Assembly (NCBI GenBank): GCA_025642065.1
Contig: JAODUP010000069.1
Span: forward strand, 62,501 to 126,500
Direction: 5' to 3'
Source: Paralvinella palmiformis
Taxonomy: Eukaryota > Annelida > Polychaeta > Terebellida > Alvinellidae
DNA: 64,000 nt
Numbering within the stretch: the first letter of the stretch is position 1; each line of letters opens with the position of its first letter. The translations under genes and the position numbers were made by a program. Shown one piece after another: positions 48,450 to 59,918 of this stretch. The notes under the pieces were generated by a model. The model searched no databases and was not told the DNA's origin. It saw only the letters and a program-made list of their open reading frames with translations.

Positions 48450-48636
48450 ATGATGATGATGATTGATGTTTTACAGTCACTTTTGTGCAAATGCTAAATG
48501 GGCCGAGCGACCTCCAAAGGTAATGAGGCGAAGTCAAAGATGAAACACCCATCAGCTATGCCCACACCGAGGTTCAAACTCAGATGGTAGTGCTATTTGA
48601 TCCAACGCGCTACCAGTTAGACCACGGAGAAGATCA
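48450..48636 (-). mobile_element. SINE family A copy, diverged
   Basis: On the + strand: GATGATGATGATTGATGTTTTAC, GCTAAATGGGCCGAGCGACC, AAAGGTAATGAGGCGAAGTC and CTACCAGTTAGACCACGGAG (complement of the tRNA A-box head). The B-box region reads CCGAGGTTCAAACTCAG, i.e. mutated. Confidence 0.85.
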
Positions 48637-48840
48637 ATGACCTAAAACCTTCGGAATCAACTTGATTGTTCTGTTATTGGAATTTTCAACATATACTTTT
48701 TATGCCGATTCATTGATCCATCTGCCTGAACAATTCCATTGTCGACGTCATTTTAAGGCATAAACGACCCTTCGGTACATTTGGTTGTTGGTGACGCAAT
48801 TGCAGCTGTTATTGTTGTTGTTGATCTAGTCAACATGTTG

Positions 48841-48902
48841 ACTAATACCAGTTGCACAATGCTAGCAGTTACAGTTCCGAACATTGTCCAACTGGTATTA
48901 GT
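48841..48902. repeat. 21-bp inverted repeat
   Basis: ACTAATACCAGTTGCACAATG at 48841-48861 pairs with the segment at 48882-48902 with one mismatch; the loop is 20 nt. Open frames on both strands here reflect this symmetry. Confidence 0.85.
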
Positions 48903-49238
48903 TAATGTGAACATAATCTCGAACCGTAACGGAGTTAACGTATCTAAATTAATGCAATTAGTGGCGTCACACTTGCCACAGATATAGGCCCCGAGTGAGC
49001 GAGCCAGTGAGTGTTTTCCGTAGTCTAGAAACGGCAATTATATTGGGGAAAATCCCGTATAAGTCTGATTCGAACTCGGCTTGAATGTGTTTACATCGGA
49101 GTACTCTAATCGCTGTGCTATCGTTACACGACGGTCCTACACATAGGGGGAGAATGGCCAACCTTTTTACACTGAAATAAATGTGATGAGATGATTCATA
49201 ACTGAAGCAGCTGATAGAACAAGGATTCATCATTGTAA

Positions 49239-51823
49239 CAATGCCACTATTTATTTATGGCGGATACAAACATTCCGTTTCGTAGAAAGAGGGGATGGAG
49301 TTCAATCCTTTATTATGAATGATTATTGTAATATATTATCATATTATGTCTGTATGCCCTGGTTCTATTGACCTTATAAAAGCACATCCGGCTAAAGCTG
49401 CGGAAAGTCAACGTCTGGCATTCTGTCATTTGTTTAAAATATATTATAATCATCACTCCAGAGAAAGGTAGGAATTAAGGTCATCGAGTCCAACGAAAAT
49501 AACTATTATCGAGACCAGCCGAGATCGACGTCTGGATTTAAGGGATAAAAATAAAATTAAAAGTGAACCAAATCATTCAACTCAATCTTCTATTATTAGT
49601 AAGATAACAATCAAAGATGGAAACTCGATGTCTCAAAACATCTGAGCAACTATGGTCACTCGTTAGAAATGCAGCTCACATCGTTTGATTATTATTGTAG
49701 TCATTTGATAAACTGTCATCTACTGGGTGCTGAAAATTAACCCCCCGCACCAAAAAAAAAACGCCAGCATCGCGCGGTGCCAGCTTGTTGTCTATTTGTT
49801 CGGCTGTAACTAAGTTTGTCTTGGTAACCGGCAAACAACAACACTGTATTCGTCGATCGTCGAGCCGTGAAAGAGAGGGAGAGCCACTTGCGGGGAAACG
49901 GATATAGTTCTTAGATCAGGCCGAGCCAGTGTTTCCGATGATTTCACCGAAATATTCCCTCATTTTAGATCGAGGTTAGTACGGACAAATTGCACGCGAG
50001 GAAAAAATAAACAGCCGAAGATACCATAATCGCGTGAAGGTTACCCGGTGCCTTGCTTCAAAGGAGAGACGCTGGTGACATCAACCAGTAGCCGACTGGG
50101 AGTGAAACACGCTGTCCTCGTAAATAGTAAGTTTGGTGTATTATCACTTGCTGATGTTGATTGTAACTTCGTTCGAGGCGATGTGATAAACAACGTTCGC
50201 ATTTTAAGGAATTTCAACGGACGATGAACATTTTCGTTTTCGTTTATCTGAATACGATTACCAGACTTTGTTTAGTTGGCAGGTTATCAATTGCATCCTC
50301 TAAAAGTTGTCCTAAATAGTCAATTAACGAGAATGGGGATTAGCGTAACTGTCCGTCGGATGAATGAATGAATCTGGCCTTTTATTACTTCCGTCATTTC
50401 ACTTTTTGTTGGCGTTTGGTTTCATCGATCTTCGTTTAGTAATACTGAACGTCGATATTGAATTTCGAGATGCAGTTAATTACATTCTCTGCGCGGTACA
50501 TTATGACAATATAGAACTTGTCCGGGGTGAGTGCATAAGGGAGTCAGTGACTGAGTAGGGTTTAATGAAAGATCGGCACGAAAGGTAATTCGGTGCGCCT
50601 TCCTTTTAAATTCCTCTTACGATAGATAGCTAATTATAAACATTGGTACCGACGGGGTGGGGTGGGGGGGGGGGGGTGATTGCGGTGGTATTTACTATCA
50701 TCGATGACATGTAACATCTATTTTTTGCTAATTCCAGGTAATTAATCGTCTTCTCCTGAAACACAAAGACGGTGGTTGAGGGAGTATACCAAAAATTAAA
50801 TGGTGTAATTACTGAAGTGAAAAGTCTACAACTTCAGGTCAGTAAAAGGCAGAAAAGTTTATTTGAACGAAATGTGGTTCCTCGAATAAACAAATTGATT
50901 AAGTTGCAGCAAATCATAACAGTACTACCATCAAATAATTGTAAATGAATTTTATGTATGCAGTACTGAGTAATATTACTATTTACTATTATTATTATAA
51001 GTTGAGATAAGTCACTGTTATTGCTAAAGAAACTGTTCACTATCAGATAATACGAATGAAGTGTATAATATCCACAAAGGTAACCCCAGAATCGACAATA
51101 GTATTCGCAAACTGTACGCGACATGATAGATATATAATTATATAGTTCGATTTACTGGGAGTAGCCATTACAGTTTCCTCGAATGGCAATTTGTACGCCA
51201 AGAAGGAGAAGAGTTACGTGCTCTGACGTCAAAGTGTACAAGGATAATATAGCCGCCACCAAACAGATTCAGGTCACAGATGCTGTGGTTTATATGTCCC
51301 CCATCTCAACCTGTTAATTACTGCTAATTGTCGCTGTAGACGGTTCATTAACAAAAATCAGATAACTCAGCAGACGCTTTCGTGCTATAAGAGTATAAAA
51401 CAATCTTAATAGGAATTTCACTGTACGTTTTTTGCCATTTCCGTAACATTTGAGCATACTGTAATATCCGTAAACAAAATTCTCGCGAAATTATACTTGG
51501 CTCACACTTGTTTATTGGGTCGAACAAGTTACTCGTACGTACGTCAGACTTGGAGAGTAGCTAAACTTTTGTATTTGTTTGAGATAAATTAGAATATTGA
51601 TACTAAATCATGAAAATTAAGCTGGAATTCTTACTGTTTTATTACGTGAAAGTTAAAAAAACGCCCGAAATATTCAAGTATTCAATTTTCTGTTTCCCGT
51701 AATTATTACGGAATTACAAAATGATTGGATGAGAAAACTAATAATGACCTCAAAATACTCGATTCGTTCTAGATAGATTTTGTCTAGCCACCATCTGTCT
51801 AGCTTATGAAGCGTTGCTATTAT
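49239..51823. other. Intergenic DNA, possible noncoding first exon near 49.9-50.1 kb
   Basis: A locally GC- and CpG-richer block at about 49770-50110 ends at a possible donor (CCTCGTAAATAG). It could be a 5' exon for the + strand gene at 52415, but this is a guess without transcript data. A G run lies at 50656-50677. No other gene seen. Confidence 0.2.
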
Positions 51824-51838
51824 CGATAGGACAATGAA

Positions 51839-52022
51839 GATGATGATTGATGTTTTACGGCCACTTTTGTGCACAAGGTAGGCTAAATGGGCCGAGCGAC
51901 TTCCAAAGGTAATGAGACGAAGTGAAAGACGAAACAACCTTCAGATATGCCCATGCCGGGATTCGAACACGGGTGGTAGTGATCTGTGGTCCAGCACGCT
52001 ACCGCTAGACCACGGAGGCGCC
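51839..52022 (-). mobile_element. Full-length tRNA-derived SINE (family A)
   Basis: Flanked by near-matching 15-mers CGATAGGACAATGAA (51824-51838) and CGATAAGACAGTGAA (52023-52037), 13 of 15 identical. On the - strand the head reads GCGCCTCCGTGGTCTAGCGG (A box TGGTCTAGCGGT), then a B box GTTCGAATCCC. The body follows, and the tail ends in CATCAATCATCATC. Use as the reference copy for family A; other copies lie near 16.1, 26.2, 31.4, 44.2, 48.5 and 60.6 kb. Confidence 0.9.
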
Positions 52023-52414
52023 CGATAAGACAGTGAAACAAGCCACAAATTTTCTATTATTTTGCCTTAAAACTAATAATTCTGTCTGTGAGCGAACAGG
52101 TTTAATTCAAAATATAAGGATCCCATTTTGCCTAAGTTACTTACAGGCAAATTAAAATGACATACACCTTTTTTGCAGGCCGAAAAGAAGGCATACAGCA
52201 CCAAGTATCGTTAGATCTAGCGCCTAGAACGGACGTATACTTGTTCATTGGACAACACCAGTTTATTACAGATATAACATACACTGAGTGCGGATTATAC
52301 AGTACACGAACTAACAGTTAGTTCATGTATTGGAATACAGTTAACACCAAACAGTATCAGAACTACTCAAGTCTACGCTACTGAAGACACCAAAAACAGT
52401 GTATTCATTTCAGG

Positions 52415-52718
52415 ATGGCGAAAGGAGCGGGTACCGGTGAAGGTCAAGGACGAGGAATTGGTGAGGGTGAAGGTCAGGGAATGGGTAAAGCCAATTTATG
52501 TCCGGGAATACTGGGGGTCTATCCTATGGTTCCTAGCATTGGTGTTTATTGCATGGCCAGTAGCTATCTTCGTAGCTCTGGTCTACATATTATTTTTGCC
52601 GTTCATGGCATGTATTGACCCGTGTAAGGGTGTGTGCGAATTCTTGCTGAAAGGTGTACAGTTACCGCTGACGTTTGCTGAAAATATGATCAACATGAAA
52701 GCAATGTGTGGGAAGTAG
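52415..52718 (+). pseudogene. Small two-helix membrane protein, paralogue with a one-base frameshift
   Basis: ATG at 52415 follows a good acceptor (ATTTCAG). The frame gives a Gly/Glu-rich head (MAKGAGTGEGQGRGIGEG) then MGKANLCPGILG. From the G run 52513-52517 onward, the similarity to the intact paralogue (35960-36226) continues only in the next frame: GSILWFLALVFIAWPV, YILFLPFMACIDPCKG, LLKGVQLPLTFAENMINMKA and stop at 52716-52718. One G fewer in the run would give one continuous frame of about 100 residues. So this is either a recent pseudogene, a segregating frameshift, or a homopolymer error in the sequence. The longer Gly-rich head is the main difference from the paralogue. Function unknown. 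Confidence 0.75.
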
Positions 52719-53084
52719 ATTCCCAGATAACGATTGTATATATGTGGGTATACGCATGTGGACACACGAAGACATGTACAGACATACACATTCACCAGTG
52801 TTCGCTGCCAGATAGATGATGCTTTCTGCAAATAGGAAAACAATATACTATATATTTCTAGAAGTGCGTGCACAATGTTAACCTTTCTATCTTAATAGAG
52901 TTTAGTACACGAACATTGCAAAAATAGAATTACATTTGCGTACATCATATAAACTTCCGCAAACAATAAATATTTTTATTTTCCCTGTATAAACACATGT
53001 AGACATATTGCTCTTTTGCCTTATCATTATTGTTAGGTTATTAATTAATTATTAAATAGTAGGAAGATTTTTATTTTTTGTTAT

Positions 53085-53124
<40 letters not shown>

Positions 53125-53640
53125 CGCGCGCGCGTGTACAAGAAAACCAGACATAATGGTTAGTTTTTGAACAGACCCGATTTGTTAGCTTGGTGTCTAT
53201 AGTTATTTCATGCAGAGCAAGAACTAATAATTGTTAGCTTGCCACCGTTTTGGAATGGCATGGTGATAACAAATGTTATTAAATTAATATTGAAAGTGTA
53301 TAAATTTAACATTCCTACTACCAGTTACATGTAGCATAGATAATGTAATATTGAAGAATTGGTAAAACACAAAAATATCATTATTTAGGGTTGCTGATAA
53401 TTTTCATGGATTTAAACCTGCTAATGTTACTTACTCGGAGTTGTCCGATATAGCACCATACACATATCATATATAAAGCATTATCTAACATAATTATATC
53501 AAGGCCTTGTACTTCTGTAAAACAAGTTGTATTCAATGTTCTGATGTTACTGACATTCAGTGCTACTTTTGTTTGTGTTATATCATTACCTAATGAACCA
53601 TTCAGAGACATCAGGTTATATTAAAACAGGAATTATATTT
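52719..53640. other. Probable 3' UTR and spacer with compound repeat
   Basis: No gene seen after the stop at 52718. AATAAATATTTTTATT near 52965 is a candidate polyadenylation region. The run at 53084-53138 passes from (TA)n to (TG)n to (CG)n. Confidence 0.4.
53084..53138. repeat. Compound (TA)n(TG)n(CG)n alternating run
   Basis: A stretch of about 50 bases of strictly alternating purine and pyrimidine, ending in CGCGCGCGCG. Confidence 0.95.
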
Positions 53641-55032
53641 TTGTAAATATCAATTTAGAGTCATTAATATATATATATATTGTTATGGTCTGGATATAAA
53701 AAATCATTATCAGGATCACACCAATAAAATATTAACATACAAATATGTCGTCTTTTCTTTATATTTAGTACTGCAAAGCTCCTATTTAAGATGTTTTTGA
53801 ATTTTATTTTATTTCAAATTATAGACGATAAAAGATGAACAGCTCAATTAGCCAGTGAATGCACTTATGGAAAACTAACACAATACTAATGTATTATTTA
53901 CTATAATATGTACCATACAGATCGAACAAAATACTTCAAAATCTCTACACCTATAAGTACCTTAACTTTGGATGTTTTTCGTGGAACTACTGGATCTTTA
54001 TTTGTTGTATATTCATGTTTCAGTTTTGTTTTTGTATGAAATTGGGTTTTAGGAATATTCTAAAATTGTAACAAAGAGCAGAGCTAAGAAATGGTAGCCC
54101 GGATGTAAATAACCTAGTTTTAGTGGAACAATGCACAGTGAATTAGTTCTAAGATTGGCTATTGATTTATAGTAAAAATGCTGATATTCAAATGTTTTTG
54201 GTCAGGGCCAAGGCTCTTACTCTTTGCATTTTATCTCCATGGTAACACCTACACATTTCAGTGCCATCATTATACTTTGAACTTATCAGCCTATAGTCGA
54301 GATGATAATTAGTATCATTGATAATTTAACAGATAAATTATATCCCAGTCTCATCATCCTACCAACAACTATAGCATTCTGCTACTGCAATGTCAGCTAT
54401 AATTAAAACATTGCCTCAATAAAGATTAGTCTTTATGATGAAATAAAAAGAAGGCAATGTTTTATTAATTGTAAAGCAAATAATCAAAATCAGTACTTTC
54501 AAATGTATTTATGATACGAGAATGGTCTTACTGCTACAAAAATTAGGAAGCAACACGCATTGTGTGGCAATATTTATCTCGATGCTTTTTGATATGATGT
54601 ATATGGGTATAGCTTCTAATCTAGGTGTAAAGACCAAATGAAAAAAGTAATCACAGTCACACCACAGTTCCAATGGTTTAATTTATTACATCATAGAGTC
54701 TGTTTCACACAGATGGGCCCAACATATGATGCTTTTACTGAATTAGGTTAAATGTTAAACTGAAAAACCTGACTTAGTTGGATAATTTACACAAAATTAT
54801 AATAAATTTGAAACCATCTAAATAATATAATCAATAATAATACTGTAGAGAAACAACATAAAAAAGTAATGCAATTAGTCCTTCATAGTCTCGATTTCAG
54901 ACAATCAATTTGTGTAAGCTAAGAATATTGAAGTCTGAAAATTCCAATCCCGGAAATAGTTCAAAGAATTATTAACATTGAAAATCTTAACTAGCTGAGC
55001 CGCAATAAAGAATTGCAAATGTAGACAAAAAA
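53641..55032. other. Spacer and probable SDR39U1 3' UTR
   Basis: AT-rich, without credible open frames. The part nearest 55032 should be 3' UTR of the - strand gene SDR39U1. A short (AT)n lies at about 53670-53681. Confidence 0.4.
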
Positions 55033-58000
55033 TTATTTCACGCAATCATTCACAGCTGATTGTAGATCTGGATAGGAAAATTTGTATCCAGATCTCAGTG
55101 TTTTCTGTGGCAGCACCTTCTGTCCTTCAACCATTGCCTTTGCTCGCTCCTCCCCATAAATCAGATTCAGAGCCAGTTCTGGAACTGGAAGGAAGGCTGG
55201 TCTTCGCATGGCTGCTGCAAACTTCTTGGTGAAATCAGCATTAGTGGCTAGCTCTGGAGACACTGCATTGAATACACCAGAGACCTTTTTGTTCTCTAGC
55301 ACATGGACGAAGATACCCGCAATGTCGTCAACATGTATCCATGGAAACCACTGTTGTCCAGCTCCAACATTTCCTCCAAGACCAAGAAAAAATGGCACAT
55401 ACATCGTTTTGATGATACCGCCTTCCCTTCCCAAAGCCAAACCTAAAAATAAGGAATGAAATATTATGTTTAATATTGGACAACAATAACTGTGTCTGCG
55501 TATAAGTCCAAATTTTGGTTTCATCAAACAAATTTGCTGCAGTCTATAATCCACACAATGCCAAGCTATAACAACCATGAGGAAACTGACCTATTCTAAC
55601 CACAGCTTGTCGTACATTAATATCAGCCACTAACTTGGCAGCCTGCTCCCAGTCTGTACACAGTCTAGACAAATAATCAAAGTCGCCCCCTGGTGACTCT
55701 TCTGTGTATTCCGCAGTCTGACTTGGTCTGTAGTAACCTGCGGACAAAAGGAGAGTAAAGTATTTGACAACAATATCATAAATACAAACAAATCATAACT
55801 GATTATGTGGATGATTATTTTTTGTATGGTTCAGTTGTCATTTTACATACTGACAACAACAAAATAAAACTGAACCTACCTACAGCAGATGCAGTTACAA
55901 ATACTTCAGGTTTTTTTGAGGCAGAGGCAATTGCCTTGGCAAGTAACTTGTTCGTATGAACACGGCTAGCTTCCAGATCAGAGCGAAATGCTGCATTCCA
56001 TCTGAACGGAGGTAAAATGGAAGCTTCGTTTCACTTTTTAAGAGATCGATAAAAAATAAATGAGGCCAGATCAGATTTACTACATTTAGTACATAAATTT
56101 ATTAACCTTCTCAATGGATTCATGAGATTTTCACCAGCGAGGTTGACAACAGCATCACACTTTTCTGGAAGGCCAATTTTTTCAACATCAGTCTGTGTAA
56201 AGAAAAAATAAAATGCAAAAATGAAAGCCGTAATACTCTGTTTCCCACTACTGACAGAACATCATGTTTAGCAGAAATGTAAACATGTTTACAAACCCAT
56301 GTAATCTTTCCTTTTCCACTTGACCTTGATATAGGTACAACTTCGTGGGCCTTGTTTTGCAAACATTTGGATAAACGACTTCCAATGAATCCTGTTCCAC
56401 CACCTGAAAATAGTATCATTCCATGTGAAAAGTACAGAGATCCGAGACTCGCTGGCTCTTTCAAATCTCCAAACTCATGTAGTCTCAAATCTACTTTATT
56501 CCTATAAATTCTACAAACTGTACAAAACTGAACGCACTCTACAAACTCCACTCACTCTACAAAACTCTAATTGAAACTCTACTAAAACTCTACTAAAAGC
56601 ACATAGCACTGTATGATAGTGATTTACTAGTATCAGAACATTGTGGTATTAGAACATGTTTACATATCATGAATAACAAGTAATTACCATCTGCTCAGAT
56701 TGATAATCCCCATAGTGTCACATTAATATTCAACAATGTAGTTAATATGAAGTCTTATAATTGGGCAATGAAGATACTTGGCTATACTATGGTGTAATAA
56801 CAATTATGTAGGTGTTACTACAAACTACATGATGTTGCTAGCAGTATTAAAACATGACTACACACAACTCTAACTCTGCTATTGGTTGATTGGGTATTTG
56901 GTAGTGTTATATTGTCTCATAGCTGCCAACATTTGAAAATTGAAGAGTTATCATTTACGATGCATCATAAAACCATGTAATTTACTGATATCAAAACAAT
57001 TTAACATCATAGGTATTCTTTTGTGAAAGGTTCAACTGCTTTTTCATTCAATCAGATTTCCCTCACATTTAATAACAGTTAAGTCATCACAAGTCTGCAC
57101 TTTCAGTACATGATTATCCTACATATTCTGCAACTATACTAAAATATTCATAGGATTGCTGTATTATTTATTATTATCAAATTAACATAAAATGGAGAAA
57201 CAAAAAGTTATCAAACCAATAAACATGAAAGGGACAGAGAATGCCACCATATAAACAAGAGCATGTGCTTTTATTTACTGTAAACAAAGACAACTGGCCA
57301 ATCAAGAAAGAGTATTTTAGTCACGTGACCACCATAATACCAAAATGGACGTTTACCAGCCAAGATCACTAGCTCACCAAAATCTCTCCCATCATTCAAG
57401 CATAGTTCTTGTGTTCAGTAAATATTTATAAATATGACACCCGTAATGGTTACAGCAATATATCTTGGCATTATTTCAGATCAAGAAACTATCGGATGAT
57501 AAATATTTGGCATTTATCACCACCCATTTTCTGCTCAAAATCGGTCCAAAATCAAGCCTACCATCGGGAACAGTGCTTTTTAGTGGTGGTTGGTGAAGTA
57601 TGAGCGCAGGAGTTTTAAACTATGATACCTTTGTGAAAAGCTCCAAAACATCTGAAAATCATTCTACGGAAAACAAACTACAGACTACCGCATATCTTGC
57701 CTCAAAATGGCAGTAACCCGGTCGGGCTAGTGTTTTAGACTACACACTAGCCCGAAGACAAAATCCACACACCCTGGGCGTCCGATTTTTCCGGCCCTGG
57801 AACACTGCCATATTTTTTTCGCTATCTCTGTATCAGGAAACAATTTCTGGGCCTTTCTGGAAAAATACACCATTTCGATTCGCTGGCGCAGCAAAGGCTT
57901 TCAAGCCATGCGGTCTAGAGCAACTGCTGCGTGATGAACACCACAGAGGCTGGGCTGAACAAGTGACAGCCCGGGGATACTCCCCAAAATACAAGCAAGC

Positions 58001-59476
58001 ATGTAAGCCTTGTGATACAGTGTGCGGCTAAGACAGTGACAGAACTGCACCACATTGAACTATTACGGGAAAAAGCAGATTTATCGTAGTTTTCAGAGTA
58101 CGGGTGTAATGGCGTAATGAAGAACAGAAAATCGTAATGAATGATTCCGCAGAAATCGTAATGGTTGGCAGCTCTGTTGTCTTGGCAGTGTTGCATATTA
58201 TCAGATTCACCAGTGTAATGGCTTCCCATTGTTGGCTGCAGTTATGTATTTTTAATTATATTTGTTGTTCAGAATCTATCATATAACAACAATCTTTGAA
58301 AAATTGTATTGACCAGTATTAACAGCCTTTTTAAATATTGACCGGGCGGTTTTAACTGGTTAAAACCGGGGTGATTTTTATCGGCCAACTGAATTTATTA
58401 AAATAAAGGGGGACGTTAAAGGCCCCATGAGAACGTAATACACTCTGGCAGTGACCATCCACGGGGTATTTTGGCTCCATCTTTCCGTACTGCTTCCATG
58501 TGAGTGGTGGAGGAGGGGCTGTCTCAACCACTCCAACATAGAGGCTGTGTTGATCAAGCGACAGCCTGGGGATTCTCCCCGAAATACAAGAAAGCAAACC
58601 ACACCACAAAGACATGAACACAACACAATCAAACCCCATGACCGGATCACGACAACCAGGTGTGCACCCGTGCGACCCCAACAACCGGCCAGCCACAAAC
58701 CGCCAAAAACGGGCGATCACTAACTTCTCCCAACATCAAATGATCAATCAATTTGAGAACTGGCAATTTATAATTAGTTTATAACTAATTTTGCGTGTAA
58801 ATTCTATTATATAATCCTGTACTATATTGGTTAATTCGAAGAAGCTCTGCACCAGAGAGGAACCATATCCCCATTAAGAACTATATTATAATTAGGATAC
58901 TCTGGTGTAATAGAGTCCATGATTAATAAATAGAGATCTAGACATCTGCGCGATCATCAGAAGTCGATAAATTATATAAGGAACTAATAATTAAATAAAT
59001 GTATCACACAGCTGTACGAGTGGCACGTCACCTGTTTATGTCAGTAATTTTAAGCATGTCTTATCTCATTTAGACACAGATAAGAAATGACATGAACACC
59101 AAAATGAGTATCAAAAACGCATACTGCTCACCATTTACTCGACTGGTGTTCGATGATGAACAGCATAAATCACGTGATTATACATTTTATTTGTAAGTGT
59201 TAGTGCGACTTCCTCCGTGCACGTTGGTCTCATAATACTGAATAACTCTTGTTTGTAGACTGACAACCAACACTCACTGCGTTATACAATAAAATCAGAT
59301 TTTTTGGTCTTCAAATGACAAAACATGGGCGATAATGAAACGATTTGGTCACCACAGATTGACAGAACCTGTGCAATTATAGCATACCAAAGTCGTATAC
59401 TCAAACTCCGGTGTTAGGTATTAAAGTGTGTATACATAATTAACTTGGCGATCATCTTACCAATGTATATCTTCAT
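55033..59476 (-). CDS. SDR39U1: SDR39U1-type NADP-binding epimerase-family protein, complete, six exons
   Basis: Atypical short-chain dehydrogenase/reductase of the YfcH/SDR39U1 group; substrate and reaction are not established for the family. Coding exons on the - strand: 59476-59461, 56403-56297, 56192-56107, 56001-55880, 55737-55591, 55442-55033. Introns are GT/AG, phases agree, and the sum is 888 nt (295 aa plus stop), close to the usual length. The tiny first exon encodes MKIYI plus one base; joined to exon 2 it gives the nucleotide-binding loop GGGTGFIGS (residues 6-14). Next come EVVPISR and KITW, DAVVNLAGENLMNP, WNAAFRSDLEASRV, TASAVGYYRP (where this group usually has the catalytic Ser/Tyr region), FPWIHVDDIAGIFVHVL and FNAVSPE. 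The C-terminus, with LIYGEERAKAMVEGQKVLP and RSGYKFSYPDL, is the DUF1731 domain. Intron 1 is 3.06 kb and contains SINE fragments. Confidence 0.95.
57300..57760. other. Unassigned block inside SDR39U1 intron 1
   Basis: Contains GTCACGTGAC (E-box palindrome) at about 57321-57330 close to CCAAT, then AAAATGGACGTTTACCAGCC, and an 11-bp perfect hairpin (CGGGCTAGTGT / ACACTAGCCCG, arms 57723-57733 and 57744-57754, 10-nt loop). The mix recalls a promoter, but no supported gene begins here. Confidence 0.25.
57937..57994 (+). mobile_element. SINE family B tail fragment
   Basis: CAACATAGAGGCTGTG-like sequence (CACAGAGGCTGGGCTGAACA), then AGTGACAGCCCGGGGATACT and CCCC match the end of family B. Confidence 0.65.
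58386..58588 (+). mobile_element. SINE family B copy, head missing
   Basis: AACTGAATTTATTAAAATAA, GGGGGACGTTAAAGGCCCC, CACTCTGGCAGTGACCATCC, CTCCATCTTTCCGTACTGCT and CAACCACTCCAACATAGAGG match the 38532-38897 copy from its middle to its end. The tRNA head is absent. Confidence 0.85.
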
Positions 59477-59482
59477 GTTGCC

Positions 59483-59491
59483 TTATAGCAT
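59483..59491 (-). promoter_or_regulatory. Minimal upstream ORF (ATG CTA TAA) before SDR39U1
   Basis: A two-codon uORF whose stop lies six bases before the SDR39U1 ATG. It matters only if the transcript starts upstream of 59491, which the sequence cannot show. Confidence 0.3.
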
Positions 59492-59699
59492 GGACGCGAC
59501 ACCAGCTACTAACCAAGAGAGTAGTCACGTAAACGTACCCATTCACTGTTACCAAACATAAGAACACAACAATCACGCTTTTACACAACACACACGCAGA
59601 CACTCACGGTGCCACGATTCACCATATTATGACCAAGGACGTGATGCACAGAAATATTTTTTATTATATAATATGTTATTGATAAACATGTTAATTGGA

Positions 59700-59725
59700 T
59701 ATATATATATATATATATATATATT
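59700..59725. repeat. (AT)n microsatellite
   Basis: Uninterrupted AT run, directly bordering the inverted-repeat element at 59726-59872. Confidence 0.95.
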
Positions 59726-59871
59726 TTACAGTTAATCTGTACAATCACGTAATATGTATATTACTTGAAATATTAAGGTAATATGTATATTGCTAACTGA
59801 GATTTAATACAGATTACCTGAAAATTTCAAGTTATATACATATTACCTGATTAGGATACAGATTAACTGTA

Positions 59872-59872
<1 letters not shown>
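59726..59872. mobile_element. 147-bp MITE-like inverted-repeat element
   Basis: The left end TTACAGTTAATCTGTA is the exact reverse complement of the right end TACAGATTAACTGTAA. Symmetry continues inward imperfectly (GTAATATGTATATTACTTGAAAT against ATTTCAAGTTATATACATATTACC). No coding capacity. It is bracketed by AT and AC microsatellites, so a target duplication cannot be judged. Confidence 0.75.
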
Positions 59873-59916
<44 letters not shown>

Positions 59917-59918
59917 CT
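59872..59918. repeat. Compound (AC)n(AT)n microsatellite
   Basis: AC run passing directly into AT run after the inverted-repeat element. Confidence 0.95.

Noticed and set aside
55208..55459. An 83-codon + frame
   Set aside because: Antisense shadow of the last SDR39U1 exon.
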